Source: Cupriavidus alkaliphilus
GTDB taxonomy: Bacteria > Pseudomonadota > Gammaproteobacteria > Burkholderiales > Burkholderiaceae
Direction: 5' to 3'
Assembly: GCF_900094595.1 (NCBI RefSeq)
Contig: NZ_FMAD01000020.1
Span: 1-51,396 of the forward strand
Length of the DNA: 51,396 nt
The notes below the pieces were generated by a model. The model did not search any database, had not been told where the DNA came from, and worked only from the letters and a program-made list of their open reading frames with translations. The translations under genes and the position numbers were made by a program. Shown here in pieces: positions 35,009 through 43,749 of the stretch (positions are counted from its first letter, which is position 1; every line of letters starts with the position of its first letter).

Positions 35009-35030
35009 TTTTCGATACTGACGTCTCAAT
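35009..35030. promoter_or_regulatory. Candidate IclR operator 2 (thiolase side)
   Basis: TTTTCGATACTGACGTCTCA repeats the GATAC-N3-CGTCTCAA core of the first element in the same orientation, 46 bases before the thiolase ATG. Its dyad symmetry is weaker (about 5 of 10). Another GATAC in reverse orientation occurs at 34993-34997. Confidence 0.55.
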
Positions 35031-35074
35031 ATCCACGCACGACTCGCAACGCCAGCTTTCTCAGGAGACTCCGC

Positions 35075-36253
35075 ATGCAACAAGCCGTCATCGTCGACGC
35101 CATCCGCAGCCCGATGGGCCGCTCCAAGCCGGGCTCGGCCTTTACCGAACTCCATGCCACCGAACTGCTGGCGCAGGTGCTCAAGGCGCTGGTCGAGCGC
35201 AACCGGCTGGACCCGGGCCTGGTCGACGACGTCATCACCGGATGCGTGACGCAGGCGGGCGAGCAATCCGCCGGCCCCGGCCGGGTGGCATGGCTGGCGG
35301 CGGGGTTCCCCGAGCACGTGCCGGCCACCACCATCGACCGCAAGTGCGGCTCCAGCCAGCAGGCGGTGCACTTTGCCGCGCAGGGCATCATGGCCGGCGC
35401 CTATGACATCGTCATCGCCTGCGGCATCGAGTCGATGAGCCGGGTGCCGATGGGCTCGGCGCGCATCGGCCAGAACCCGTATGGCCCGTCGATGGAAGCG
35501 CGCTACGCGCCAGGCCTGGTGTCGCAGGGCGTGGCGGCCGAACTGGTCGCGGCAAAGTACGAGCTGTCGCGCGGGCAGATGGATAGCTACTCGGCCCGTT
35601 CGCACGAACTGGCCGCCGCCGCGCGCGAAAGCGGCGCGTTCCGCCGCGAGATCGTGGGCATCAGCACCCCCAACGGCGTGGTCGAGCACGACGAGACCAT
35701 CCGTCCCGGCACCTCGGTGGAGAAGCTGGGCACACTGCAGGCGTCGTTCCGCAACGACGAGCTGAGCGCGCGCTTCCCGCAGATCGGCTGGAACGTGACC
35801 GCCGGCAATGCCTCGCAGATCAGCGACGGCGCCGCCGCGATGCTGCTGATGAGCGAGGCGATGGCGCAGCGCCTGGGTTTGAAGCCGCGCGCGCGCTTTG
35901 TCGCGTTCGACGTCTGCGGCGACGATCCGATCGCGATGCTGACCGCCCCCATCCCCGCCAGCCAGCGCGCGCTCAGGAAGAGCGGCCTGACGCTGGAGCA
36001 GATCGACCATTACGAAATCAACGAAGCCTTTGCCTGCGTGCCGCTGGCGTGGCAGCGCGCGCTCGGCGCCGACCCGGCGCGGCTGAACCCGCGCGGCGGC
36101 GCGATCGCGCTGGGCCATCCGCTGGGCGCCTCAGGCGTGCGGCTGATGACCACCATGCTGCATGCGCTGGAAGACAGCGGCCAGCGCTATGGCCTGCAGT
36201 CGATGTGCGAAGCCGGCGGCATGGCCAACGCCACCATCATCGAGCGCCTGTAA
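35075..36253 (+). CDS. Thiolase (acetyl-CoA C-acyltransferase)
   Basis: A 392-residue thiolase. The nucleophilic cysteine is C91 (DRKCGSSQQAVHFA), and the other active-site elements are NEAFA, GHPLGASG (H348) and CEAGGMANA (C378). It cleaves a 3-ketoacyl-CoA with CoA, or condenses in reverse, in the cytoplasm. The sequence resembles thiolases of the steroid and branched-chain type more than PhaA, but this is a judgement by eye. AGGAGA precedes the ATG. It is the first gene of the operon facing away from iclR. The other genes are an SDR, an enoyl-CoA hydratase and a Bug receptor. Confidence 0.93.
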   Translation: MQQAVIVDAIRSPMGRSKPGSAFTELHATELLAQVLKALVERNRLDPGLVDDVITGCVTQAGEQSAGPGRVAWLAAGFPEHVPATTIDRKCGSSQQAVHFAAQGIMAGAYDIVIACGIESMSRVPMGSARIGQNPYGPSMEARYAPGLVSQGVAAELVAAKYELSRGQMDSYSARSHELAAAARESGAFRREIVGISTPNGVVEHDETIRPGTSVEKLGTLQASFRNDELSARFPQIGWNVTAGNASQISDGAAAMLLMSEAMAQRLGLKPRARFVAFDVCGDDPIAMLTAPIPASQRALRKSGLTLEQIDHYEINEAFACVPLAWQRALGADPARLNPRGGAIALGHPLGASGVRLMTTMLHALEDSGQRYGLQSMCEAGGMANATIIERL

Positions 36254-36297
36254 GCAACGCCCTGCCCCATCCCGATTTCCCATCAAGGAGACACACC

Positions 36298-37062
36298 ATG
36301 AAACTGACCAATATGTCCGCCGTTGTCACCGGCGGCGCTTCCGGCCTGGGCCTGGCCTGCGTGCGGCGCCTGGTGGAACGCGGCGTCGACGTGGTCATCG
36401 CCGACCTGTCCGAAGAGCGCGGCAACGCCGTGGTCGACGAGTTCGGCGGCAAGGTCCGCTTCCTCAAGGCCGACGTGACCGACACCGACCAGATGAACGC
36501 GGTCTACGACGCCGCCGAGGCCATCGCCCCGCTGCGCGCGCTGATCCATTGCGCCGGCCTGGGCGGCCCGGTGCGCGTGGTCGAGAAGGACGGCACGCCG
36601 GGTTCGCTGGAAAAGTACGAGTCGATCGTGCGCATCAACCTGATCGGCACCTTCAACGCGCTGCGCCTGGGCGCCGCGCGCATGGCGAAGAACGAGCTGG
36701 TCGACGGCGAACGCGGCGCCTGCGTGCTGACCGCGTCGGTGGCCGCCTACGAAGGCCAGATCGGCCAGATTCCCTATGCTTCGGCCAAGGCCGGCATCGT
36801 CGGCATGACGCTGGTGGCCGCGCGCGACCTGGCGCAGCGCGCAATCCGCGTCTGCACCATCGCCCCGGGGCTGTTCGACACCCCGCTGCTGGCCAAGCTG
36901 CCCGAGAACGTGCGCGCCTCGCTCGGCGCCATGGTGCCGCACCCGGCGCGCCTGGGCGCGCCCGACGAATACGCCTCGACCGCGCTGCACATCCTCGAGA
37001 ACCCCATGCTCAACGGCGAAACCATCCGCCTGGACGGCGCCATTCGCATGGCACCGCGCTGA
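36298..37062 (+). CDS. Short-chain dehydrogenase, HSD10/3-hydroxyacyl-CoA dehydrogenase type 2-like
   Basis: A 254-residue SDR with the NAD site TGGASGLG (residues 11-18), D36 typical of NAD rather than NADP use, and the catalytic triad S147, Y160, K164 (LTASVAAYEGQIGQIPYASAK). The unusual AAYEGQIGQ.PYAS.KAGI stretch and DGERGACVLTAS occur in HSD17B10-type enzymes, which oxidise 3-hydroxyacyl-CoA, including 2-methyl-3-hydroxybutyryl-CoA. That fits a step before the thiolase. AAGGAG precedes the ATG. The gap of 44 bases after the thiolase gene indicates one transcript. Confidence 0.9.
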   Translation: MKLTNMSAVVTGGASGLGLACVRRLVERGVDVVIADLSEERGNAVVDEFGGKVRFLKADVTDTDQMNAVYDAAEAIAPLRALIHCAGLGGPVRVVEKDGTPGSLEKYESIVRINLIGTFNALRLGAARMAKNELVDGERGACVLTASVAAYEGQIGQIPYASAKAGIVGMTLVAARDLAQRAIRVCTIAPGLFDTPLLAKLPENVRASLGAMVPHPARLGAPDEYASTALHILENPMLNGETIRLDGAIRMAPR

Positions 37063-37089
37063 ACCGGCCGACCAGACAGGAGAGAACGC

Positions 37090-37854
37090 ATGAGCGATAC
37101 CCTGCTGAAGGAAATCCGCGGCAACGTGATGGTGCTGACCATCAACCGTCCCGAGGCCCGCAATGCGATGGACTTCGAGACCGCCACGGCGATTGCCGCC
37201 GCGCTGGATGAACTCGATGGGCGCGACGATCTTAGCCTGGCGGTGCTGACCGGTGCCGGCGGCACCTTCTGCTCCGGCATGGACCTGAAAGGCTTCCTGG
37301 CCGGCAAGCGCCCGAGCATTCCCGGCCGCGGTTTCGGCGGCGTGACCGAGCAGCCGCCGCGCAAGGTGCTGATTGCCGCGGTCGAGGGCTATGCGCTCGC
37401 CGGCGGCTTCGAGCTGGTGCTGGCGTGCGACCTGGTGGTGGCCTCGCGCGCGGCGAAGTTCGGCCTGCCCGAGGTCAAGCGCGGCCTGGCCGCCGCGGCC
37501 GGCGGCCTGATCCGCCTGCCGCGCCGCGTGCCCTACCACGTGGCGATGGAATACGCGCTGACCGGCGACATGCTGCCGGCCGAGCGCGCCTACGAGCTGG
37601 GCCTGGTCAACCGCCTGACCGATGCCGGCGGCGCGCTCGACGCCGCGCTGCAGCTGGCCGATGCGGTCGGCGCCAACGGGCCGCTGGCCATTGCCGCCAG
37701 CAAGCAGGTGGTGGCGCAGTCGGGCGACTGGAGCCGCGAGGAAATGTTCGCGCGGCAGAAACCGCTGATCGATCCGGTCTTTACTTCCGCCGACGCACGC
37801 GAAGGCGCGGCGGCCTTCGCCGAGAAGCGCAAACCGGTATGGACGGGCAAGTAA
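37090..37854 (+). CDS. Enoyl-CoA hydratase (crotonase family)
   Basis: A 254-residue crotonase that keeps both catalytic glutamates of hydratases (E128 in FGLPEVKRG and E154 in VAMEYALTG), in contrast to the family member at 33207-34004. Oxyanion regions are TFCSGMDLKGF and EGYALAGGFELVLACDLVVAS. It should hydrate a 2-enoyl-CoA, giving the 3-hydroxyacyl-CoA used by the SDR. AGGAGA precedes the ATG, 27 bases after the SDR gene. A strong hairpin follows the gene. Confidence 0.9.
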   Translation: MSDTLLKEIRGNVMVLTINRPEARNAMDFETATAIAAALDELDGRDDLSLAVLTGAGGTFCSGMDLKGFLAGKRPSIPGRGFGGVTEQPPRKVLIAAVEGYALAGGFELVLACDLVVASRAAKFGLPEVKRGLAAAAGGLIRLPRRVPYHVAMEYALTGDMLPAERAYELGLVNRLTDAGGALDAALQLADAVGANGPLAIAASKQVVAQSGDWSREEMFARQKPLIDPVFTSADAREGAAAFAEKRKPVWTGK

Positions 37855-37874
37855 GAGCTTCCGCCCTGACCTGA

Positions 37875-37905
37875 GAACGGCCGGCCGCAAGCCGGCCGTT
37901 CTTGC
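37875..37905 (+). terminator. Hairpin terminator after the enoyl-CoA hydratase gene
   Basis: A perfect 11-bp stem GAACGGCCGGC/GCCGGCCGTTC with a 5-base loop (37875-37901) is followed by TTGCCTT. The T tract is weak, so it may only attenuate transcription into the Bug receptor gene. Confidence 0.6.
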
Positions 37906-37945
37906 CTTGCCAAGCAGCACACAGACCACAACATGGAGGAGACCC

Positions 37946-38935
37946 ATGGCACCCAAGCTGCCCTCATCGCTGTCCAACGCCAGCGCAGCACTGCTGCTGG
38001 CCGCTGCCGCGGCGCTGCCCTGCACCGCCCATGCCGCGGCCTGGCCCGAGCGTCCCATCACCATCATCGTGCCCGGCGCGCCCGGCGGCACCACCGATAT
38101 CCCGACGCGGCTGGTGGCGCAGAAGCTGTCGGCCATCCTGGGCCAGCCGGTGGTGGTCGACAACAAGCCCGGCAGCGGCGGCATCATCGGCACCCAGGCC
38201 TTCATGCGCGCGGCGCCGGACGGCTACACGCTGCTGGTCGGCAATACCGGCTCGCATGCGATCAACTACAGCGCCTACAAGCAGCTGTCCTACCAGCCGC
38301 AGGATTTCCTGCCGCTGACCGACCTGATCTCGTTTGCCAATGTGCTGGTGGTCGGCGCCCAGGCGCCGGTGCGCAGCGTGGCCGAGCTGGTGGCGCAGCT
38401 CAAGCAGTCGCCGGGCAAGTATTCCTATGCCTCGGCCGGCATCGGCCAGACCACGCACCTGACCGCGGAACTGTTCCGGCTGCGCACCGGCACCGAGGTC
38501 ATCCACGTGCCGTACAAAGGATCGACACCGGCCACCACTTCGGTGCTGGCGGGCGAAACCACCTTCATGTTCGACAACCTGACCCAGGCGCTGCCGCAGA
38601 TTCGCGCCGGCAAGCTGCGCGCGCTGGCGGTGACCAGCGCCGAGCGCCTGCCCGCGCTGCCCGAGGTGCCCACCATGGCGCAAGCCGGCATCAAGGACTT
38701 CGTCGTGATGGGATGGCTGGGCTTCTTCGCCCCGGCCAAAACCCCGCCGGCGGTTGCCGCGGCGCTGCAGGAGGCGCTGGGCAAGGCCATGCGCGATGCC
38801 GAGGTGGCGGCCCGCTTCCGCGACATGGGCGGCACCCCGGGCGGCGAGCCGCAGCCGAAGTTCGCCGCGCTGGTCCGCGGCGAGATCCAGCGCTGGGGCG
38901 AGACCATCCGCGCGTCAAAGGTCAGCCTGGACTGA
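37946..38935 (+). CDS. Bug-family (TctC-like) solute-binding protein
   Basis: A 329-residue periplasmic binding protein. The signal peptide ends at HAAA (LLLAAAAALPCTAHAAA). The mature part has WPERPITIIVPGAPGGTTDIPTRLVAQKL, VVVDNKPGSGGIIGT and FRLRTGTEVIHVPYKGSTPATTSVLAGE, all typical Bug/TctC features. Such proteins capture carboxylates; the family is greatly expanded in Cupriavidus and Bordetella. No TctA or TctB is encoded here, which is common for Bug genes. GGAGGAG lies upstream of the ATG at 37946. Its position after the catabolic genes suggests it binds the acid degraded by this pathway. Confidence 0.92.
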   Translation: MAPKLPSSLSNASAALLLAAAAALPCTAHAAAWPERPITIIVPGAPGGTTDIPTRLVAQKLSAILGQPVVVDNKPGSGGIIGTQAFMRAAPDGYTLLVGNTGSHAINYSAYKQLSYQPQDFLPLTDLISFANVLVVGAQAPVRSVAELVAQLKQSPGKYSYASAGIGQTTHLTAELFRLRTGTEVIHVPYKGSTPATTSVLAGETTFMFDNLTQALPQIRAGKLRALAVTSAERLPALPEVPTMAQAGIKDFVVMGWLGFFAPAKTPPAVAAALQEALGKAMRDAEVAARFRDMGGTPGGEPQPKFAALVRGEIQRWGETIRASKVSLD

Positions 38936-38947
38936 TCGCCGGGCCTT

Positions 38948-38984
38948 GCCGGGCCGCCTTTGCCAAATCGGAAGGCGGCCCGGC
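38948..38984. terminator. Hairpin after the Bug receptor gene
   Basis: A 13-bp stem GCCGGGCCGCCTT/AAGGCGGCCCGGC with an 11-base loop lies 12 bases after the stop. There is no T run, so it may end transcription with Rho or protect the 3' end. Confidence 0.5.
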
Positions 38985-39133
38985 CCAAAGCCAAATTGAC
39001 ACGGCCGGGCGCCGCGGCATACCCTCGCCTTACCCTGCGGTATATTCAGTGCCCGCTTAAATTCCAGACATTGCAGACATGGAAGGCGCCCGGGGGCTCA
39101 CAACGATAACGAAACCCCGCGACGAGACCTACC

Positions 39134-40396
39134 GTGCCCCTCTCCCCCGCACCTACCCCGTCTTCATCCCCGTCCCGCTTCGAGGGCCTGCGCCCGGCGC
39201 TGCCGATCCTGCTCGGCGCTTCGGTGATGCTGAGCCTGGCCATGGGCCTGCGCCAGAGCCTGGGCATCTTCATGCCGCCGCTGACGCGCGATATCGGCAT
39301 CTCGGTGTCGGATTTCACCGTCGCCATCGCCGTGCAGAACCTGGCGTGGGGCCTGCTGCAGCCGCTCGCAGGTGCCTGGGCCACGCGTATCGGCTTCCGG
39401 CCGCTGATGATGGCGGGGTCGCTGCTGTACGTGATCGGGCTGGTGCTGCTGGCGACCGCGCACAGCCTGGTCGGCGTCACGCTGGGCGCGGGCGTGGCCA
39501 TCGGCGCATCGATGGCCTGCACCGGCAGCGCGCTGGCGATGGCGGTGGCGGCGCGGCCGGTGCCGGCGGCGCTGCGCAGCACGGTGCTGGGGCTGGTGTC
39601 GGGCGCCGGCTCGCTGGGGGCGCTGCTGGCGGCGCCGATCGGGCAGATGGTGACGCAGGCCTATGGCTGGCGCACCGGGCTGGCCGCATTCGTGCTGCTG
39701 GCGCTGGTGATGCTGCCGGCGGCGTGGTCGGCCGGGCGCGTCGACCGGCTGCCGCTGGCGACGCCGGCGGGCATCGGCCAGGACAATGCGCGCCAGGCGC
39801 TGGGCACCGCGCTGCGCCACGCGCCGTTCGTGGTGATGGCGCAGGCCTACTTTGTCTGCGGCATGCAGCTGGTGTTCCTGACCACGCACCTGCCGTCGTA
39901 TCTCGATGTGTGCGGCATGGACCCGATGCTCAGCGCCGAGGCGCTGGGCGTGATCGGCGGCTTCAACGTGCTGGGCAGCATCTTCTTCGGCTGGGCCGGC
40001 GGCCGCTACAACAAGCTGATGCTGCTGGGCGGCATCTATACGCTGCGTTCGCTGGCGCTGACGTGGTATTTCTCGTCGGCGCCGACACCGCAGAGCACGC
40101 TGGTGTTCGCCGCGGTGATGGGCTTCCTGTGGCTGGGCGTGGCGCCGCTGGTGTCGGGCTGGATCGCCGAGACCTTCGGCCTGCGCTGGCAGGCGATGCT
40201 GGGCGGCGTGGCCTTTTTCAGCCACCAGATCGGCAGCTTTGTCGGCGCCTTCGGCGGCGGGCTGGTCTATGACGCGCTCGGCTCCTATACCGTGGCGTGG
40301 CAGGCCGGCGTCGCGCTGGGGCTGGCGGCGGGGCTCGCGCAGATCGCTTTCGCGGTGGTGACCCGGCCGCGGCCGCCGTTGATGGCCACGTCCTGA
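39134..40396 (+). CDS. Major facilitator superfamily transporter
   Basis: A 420-residue MFS permease with about 12 hydrophobic helices. It shows GLRQSLGIFMPPLTRDIGIS at helix 1, QNLAWGLLQPLAGAWATRIGFRPLMMAG (motif A region) and GFNVLGSIFFGWAGGRYNKLMLLGG at the second motif A. It resembles the OFA or monocarboxylate transporter group. The start is a GTG at 39134, chosen because it precedes the first helix by a normal distance; a later ATG would cut into helix 1. The ribosome binding site is weak. The substrate is unknown. Confidence 0.85.
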   Translation: MPLSPAPTPSSSPSRFEGLRPALPILLGASVMLSLAMGLRQSLGIFMPPLTRDIGISVSDFTVAIAVQNLAWGLLQPLAGAWATRIGFRPLMMAGSLLYVIGLVLLATAHSLVGVTLGAGVAIGASMACTGSALAMAVAARPVPAALRSTVLGLVSGAGSLGALLAAPIGQMVTQAYGWRTGLAAFVLLALVMLPAAWSAGRVDRLPLATPAGIGQDNARQALGTALRHAPFVVMAQAYFVCGMQLVFLTTHLPSYLDVCGMDPMLSAEALGVIGGFNVLGSIFFGWAGGRYNKLMLLGGIYTLRSLALTWYFSSAPTPQSTLVFAAVMGFLWLGVAPLVSGWIAETFGLRWQAMLGGVAFFSHQIGSFVGAFGGGLVYDALGSYTVAWQAGVALGLAAGLAQIAFAVVTRPRPPLMATS

Positions 40397-40539
40397 GCGG
40401 GGCGGCGGTAAGAACGGGCGCGCATTGTAAATCTGGCGTCACGCGGCGACGCGTGCGGCGTGCGCCCGCGGGGGCGCGCGGCTGGAACGGTTCGTGCCTG
40501 TCTGCGCAGAGACGCAACGTTCAGACCAAGGAGGCCCCC

Positions 40540-41019
40540 ATGACCTCGACCGAACAGGAAATCCTGGTGTGCGGCCCGGAAGATGGCCGCTGGCATCTGG
40601 AAATGCGCACCGGCAATGGCGCACCGGAGCGGCTCGACGGCGAGTTCGACTCGCCCGAGATGGCGATCGCCGCCGCCCAGCAGGTCTATCCGTCGATTCC
40701 GGTACGCGTGACCGATATCTCCGGCGCGCCGGCCCCGTCGGCGCCCGCGCATGAAGGCTCGCTGACCGACCACCACTACGGCGGCCACAGCGTGACCCGC
40801 GACGAGAAGCTGACCGGCCGCGCACATCCGTCCAGCGACACCTCGCAGCCGCCGCCGGGCCCGCACCCCTACCAGCCCACCGATCTCGGCAACCTGCCCC
40901 CGGGCACGCCGCGCCACGGCATGTACGGCGTCGCGTCGAGCCCGGCCGAGGCCGAGGCCGCCGACCGCAGGGACCAGGCGGCGCGTCGCCCCACCGGCTC
41001 GCGCGACGCCGAAGACTAG
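40540..41019 (+). CDS. Small acidic hypothetical protein
   Basis: A 159-residue soluble protein with no signal peptide. The first 60 residues look folded (EQEILVCGPEDGRWHLEMRTG, LDGEFDSPEMAIAAAQQVYP). The remainder is rich in Pro, Gly and Ala, probably disordered (SQPPPGPHPYQPTDLGNLPPG), and ends in a charged AEAEAADRRDQAARRP segment. AAGGAGG lies nine bases before the ATG. No family was recognised. The N-terminal part resembles small stress-related proteins in layout only. Confidence 0.65.
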   Translation: MTSTEQEILVCGPEDGRWHLEMRTGNGAPERLDGEFDSPEMAIAAAQQVYPSIPVRVTDISGAPAPSAPAHEGSLTDHHYGGHSVTRDEKLTGRAHPSSDTSQPPPGPHPYQPTDLGNLPPGTPRHGMYGVASSPAEAEAADRRDQAARRPTGSRDAED

Positions 41020-41088
41020 GGCCGGCGGCGCCAGCGGGCGGCAGCACGTACAATCGCGGTTTTCCCATCGCCTCGCCGCCCTGCCGCC

Positions 41089-42294
41089 ATGACCACCCTC
41101 GGAACGCCCCTTTCCCCCTCCGCCACCAAAGTGATGCTGCTCGGCTCCGGCGAGCTCGGCAAGGAGGTGCTGATCGCGCTGCAGCGCCTGGGCGTGGAGA
41201 CCATCGCCGTCGACCGCTATGACAACGCGCCTGGCCAGCAGGTCGCGCATCATGCGCGCACCATCGCCATGAGCGACCCGGACCAGCTCAAGGCCCTGAT
41301 CGAGGCCGAGAAGCCGCACCTGGTGGTGCCCGAGATCGAGGCCATCGCCACGCCGATGCTGGAAACGCTGGAAGCCGCCGGCACCGTGCGCGTGATTCCG
41401 ACCGCGCGCGCCGCGCGCCTGACCATGGACCGCGAAGGCATCCGCCGGCTCGCCGCCGAGTCGCTCGGCCTGCCCACCAGCCCCTACAAGTTCTGCGATT
41501 CGCTCGAGGAACTGCAGGCCGCGATCGATGGCGGCATCGGCTACCCGTGCGTGGTCAAGCCGGTGATGAGCAGCTCGGGCAAGGGCCAGAGCAAGATCGA
41601 CGGCCCCGAGGGCGTGCAGGCGGCGTGGGACTACGCCATGGCCGGCGGCCGCGTCAGCCACGGCCGCGTGATCGTCGAGGGCTTTATCGATTTCGACTAC
41701 GAGATCACGCTGCTGACGGTGCGCGCGGTGGGCGCCAGCGGCCAGGTGGAAACGCAGTTCTGCGCGCCGATCGGCCACGTGCAGGTCAGCGGCGACTACG
41801 TCGAGAGCTGGCAGCCGCAGCCGATGCACCCGGCCGCGCTCGAAAGCGCGCAGCGCATCGCGCAGACGGTCACCGCCGACCTGGGCGGCATGGGCCTGTT
41901 CGGCGTCGAGCTGTTCGTCAAGGGCGAGCAGGTCTGGTTCAGCGAGGTCAGCCCGCGCCCGCACGACACCGGCATGGTCACCATGGCCACGCAATGGCAG
42001 AACGAGTTCGAGCTGCATGCCCGCGCCATCCTCGGCCTGCCGGTCGACACCACGCTGCGCAGCCCCGGCGCCAGCGCCGTGATCTACGGCGGCGTGGAAG
42101 CCCAGGGGGTGGTCTTCGACGGCGTCGACCAGGCCTTGCGCGTGCCGCAGACCGAGCTGCGGCTGTTCGGCAAGCCTGAGAGCTTCGCTCGCCGCCGCAT
42201 GGGCGTGGCGCTGGCCTATGCCGACGACGTCGACACCGCGCGCACGCGCGCCAAGGAAGCCGCCAGCCGCGTGCGCCCGCGCGCGGTCGGCTGA
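41089..42294 (+). CDS. purT: Formate-dependent phosphoribosylglycinamide formyltransferase 2
   Basis: A 401-residue ATP-grasp enzyme collinear with PurT: VMLLGSGELGKEVLIALQRLGVETIAVDRYDNAPGQQVAH at the substrate site, VVKPVMSSSGKGQSKI at the ATP loop, EGFIDFDYEITLLTVRAV, and ELFVKGEQVWFSEVSPRPHDTGMVT for metal and formyl phosphate. It converts GAR, ATP and formate to formyl-GAR in purine synthesis, independently of folate. The ATG at 41089 is consistent with the family start. TACAAT at 41049-41054 may be a -10 box; no -35 was assigned. Single gene. Confidence 0.95.
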   Translation: MTTLGTPLSPSATKVMLLGSGELGKEVLIALQRLGVETIAVDRYDNAPGQQVAHHARTIAMSDPDQLKALIEAEKPHLVVPEIEAIATPMLETLEAAGTVRVIPTARAARLTMDREGIRRLAAESLGLPTSPYKFCDSLEELQAAIDGGIGYPCVVKPVMSSSGKGQSKIDGPEGVQAAWDYAMAGGRVSHGRVIVEGFIDFDYEITLLTVRAVGASGQVETQFCAPIGHVQVSGDYVESWQPQPMHPAALESAQRIAQTVTADLGGMGLFGVELFVKGEQVWFSEVSPRPHDTGMVTMATQWQNEFELHARAILGLPVDTTLRSPGASAVIYGGVEAQGVVFDGVDQALRVPQTELRLFGKPESFARRRMGVALAYADDVDTARTRAKEAASRVRPRAVG

Positions 42295-42307
42295 GCCGCG
42301 CCTCCCG

Positions 42308-42346
42308 GCATCCCGCTACATCCCCGCTACATCCCCCGCTACATCG
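42308..42346. repeat. Tandem repeat between purT and the MscS-like gene
   Basis: Three imperfect copies of (C)CCCGCTACAT, 10 to 13 bases per unit, lie at the convergent ends of the two genes. The repeat runs into the final codon of the channel gene. Confidence 0.6.
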
Positions 42347-43667
42347 GATGGCTGCCCGCGGCGGCGCCGTTGGCCGGGGCATGCTGGACCGCCTGCGCGG
42401 CCGCCACCTGCGCCGCGGCCAGCACCGGCGCGATGCGCACGCCGTTCAGGTCGGCGCCAGACGGCGCCTGGTACAGCCGCAGCCCCAGTTCCGGCAGGAT
42501 CGCCAGCAGGTGGTCGAACACATCGCCCTGGATGCGCTCGTAGTCCATCCACGCGGTGAGCGCGGTGAAGCAGTAGATCTCGACCGGGATGCCCTGCGAA
42601 TCGGGCTCCATCATGCGCACGTTCAGCAGCAGGTCGTGGTGGATCTCGGGGTGTGCCTTCAGGTAGGCGATGCCATAGGCGCGGAAGGTGCCGATATTGG
42701 TCAGCCGGCGCCGGTTGACCGGGTCGTTGCCGGCGGCGATCAGCAGCCGGTTGGCCTCGTCGACCTCGCGCTGCTTTTCTTCCAGGTAGTCGTGCAGCAG
42801 GCGAAAGCGCATCAGCGCGTGGACCTCGCGGTCTTCGAGGAAGCGCACGCTGCCGGCATCGAGCCGCAAGGTGCGCTTGATCCGGCGCGCGCCGGACTCG
42901 AACATCTGGCGGTAGTTGCGATAGCTTTCCGAGAACAGCTTGTAGGTCGGCACCGTGGTCACGGTGTTGTCCCAGTTCTGCACCTTGACCGTATGCAGCG
43001 CGATGTCCTTGACGTAGCCGTCGGCGTTGCACTGGGGCATTTCGATCCAGTCGCCGATGCGCAGCATGTCGTTGGAAGTCAGCTGCGTGCTCGCGACCAG
43101 CGACAGCAGCGTGTCCTTGAACACCAGCAGCAGCACCGCCGACAAGGCCCCCAGGCCAGACAGCATCCACAGCGGCGAGCGGTTGATCAGGATCGACAGC
43201 ACCAGCACGGCGCACACCAGCCCCAGCCCCAGCCGGCCCACCTGGATATAGCCCTTGATCGAGCGCGTCTGTGCCCGGCGGCTGCTGGCGTACACGTCCT
43301 GCCAGGCGCCCAGCACGCCGCCCAGCATCAGGAAGAAGCACACCCACAGGCTGGCATGCGCGAGGCGCTCGATCGCCAGCGCATAGCGGCCCATGTGCGG
43401 CACTTCGCCAATGCCGACGGTGATCACGGCAAAGCCCACCGCGTAGCCGAAACGCCGGTAGGCGCGATGGCGCGTCAGCGCCGTGCTCCACGGGGTCTTG
43501 CCCCACACCTTCAGCAGCCGGTGGGCGATGCGCGACATCACATGGCCGAACAGCCATTGCGCCAGCGCGGCGATCAGGCATAGCGCGACCAGGTACAGCG
43601 CGATCTGCGCCCACGGGTGGGCGGGAATACGTTGCTGGAACAGCTCCAGCAGGGCATCGAAATTCAT
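42339..43667 (-). CDS. MscS-family mechanosensitive channel (YbdG-like)
   Basis: A 442-residue inner-membrane channel. Five hydrophobic segments precede the pore-lining helix (LWMLSGLGALSAVLLLVFKDTLLSLVASTQLTSNDMLRIGDWIEMPQCNADGYV), which leads into the MscS beta domain. The later part (VKVQNWDNTVTTVPTYKLFSESYRNYRQMFESGARRIKRTL) matches E. coli YbdG more than MscS itself; an insertion of about 50 residues with KQREVDEANRLLIAAGND is also found in YbdG. It should gate under membrane tension and protect against osmotic downshock. The Ala-rich tail (AAAQVAAAQAVQHAPANGAAAG) is an addition. No ribosome binding site is obvious. Confidence 0.9.
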   Translation of the reverse strand: MNFDALLELFQQRIPAHPWAQIALYLVALCLIAALAQWLFGHVMSRIAHRLLKVWGKTPWSTALTRHRAYRRFGYAVGFAVITVGIGEVPHMGRYALAIERLAHASLWVCFFLMLGGVLGAWQDVYASSRRAQTRSIKGYIQVGRLGLGLVCAVLVLSILINRSPLWMLSGLGALSAVLLLVFKDTLLSLVASTQLTSNDMLRIGDWIEMPQCNADGYVKDIALHTVKVQNWDNTVTTVPTYKLFSESYRNYRQMFESGARRIKRTLRLDAGSVRFLEDREVHALMRFRLLHDYLEEKQREVDEANRLLIAAGNDPVNRRRLTNIGTFRAYGIAYLKAHPEIHHDLLLNVRMMEPDSQGIPVEIYCFTALTAWMDYERIQGDVFDHLLAILPELGLRLYQAPSGADLNGVRIAPVLAAAQVAAAQAVQHAPANGAAAGSHPM

Positions 43668-43749
43668 GGCGGGGGCGACTCCGGCCTTTGACTAGGCCAG
43701 ATAGTGTACCGAACGCGCCCGCCATCCCTGCATGCCATGCGGATGCGGG

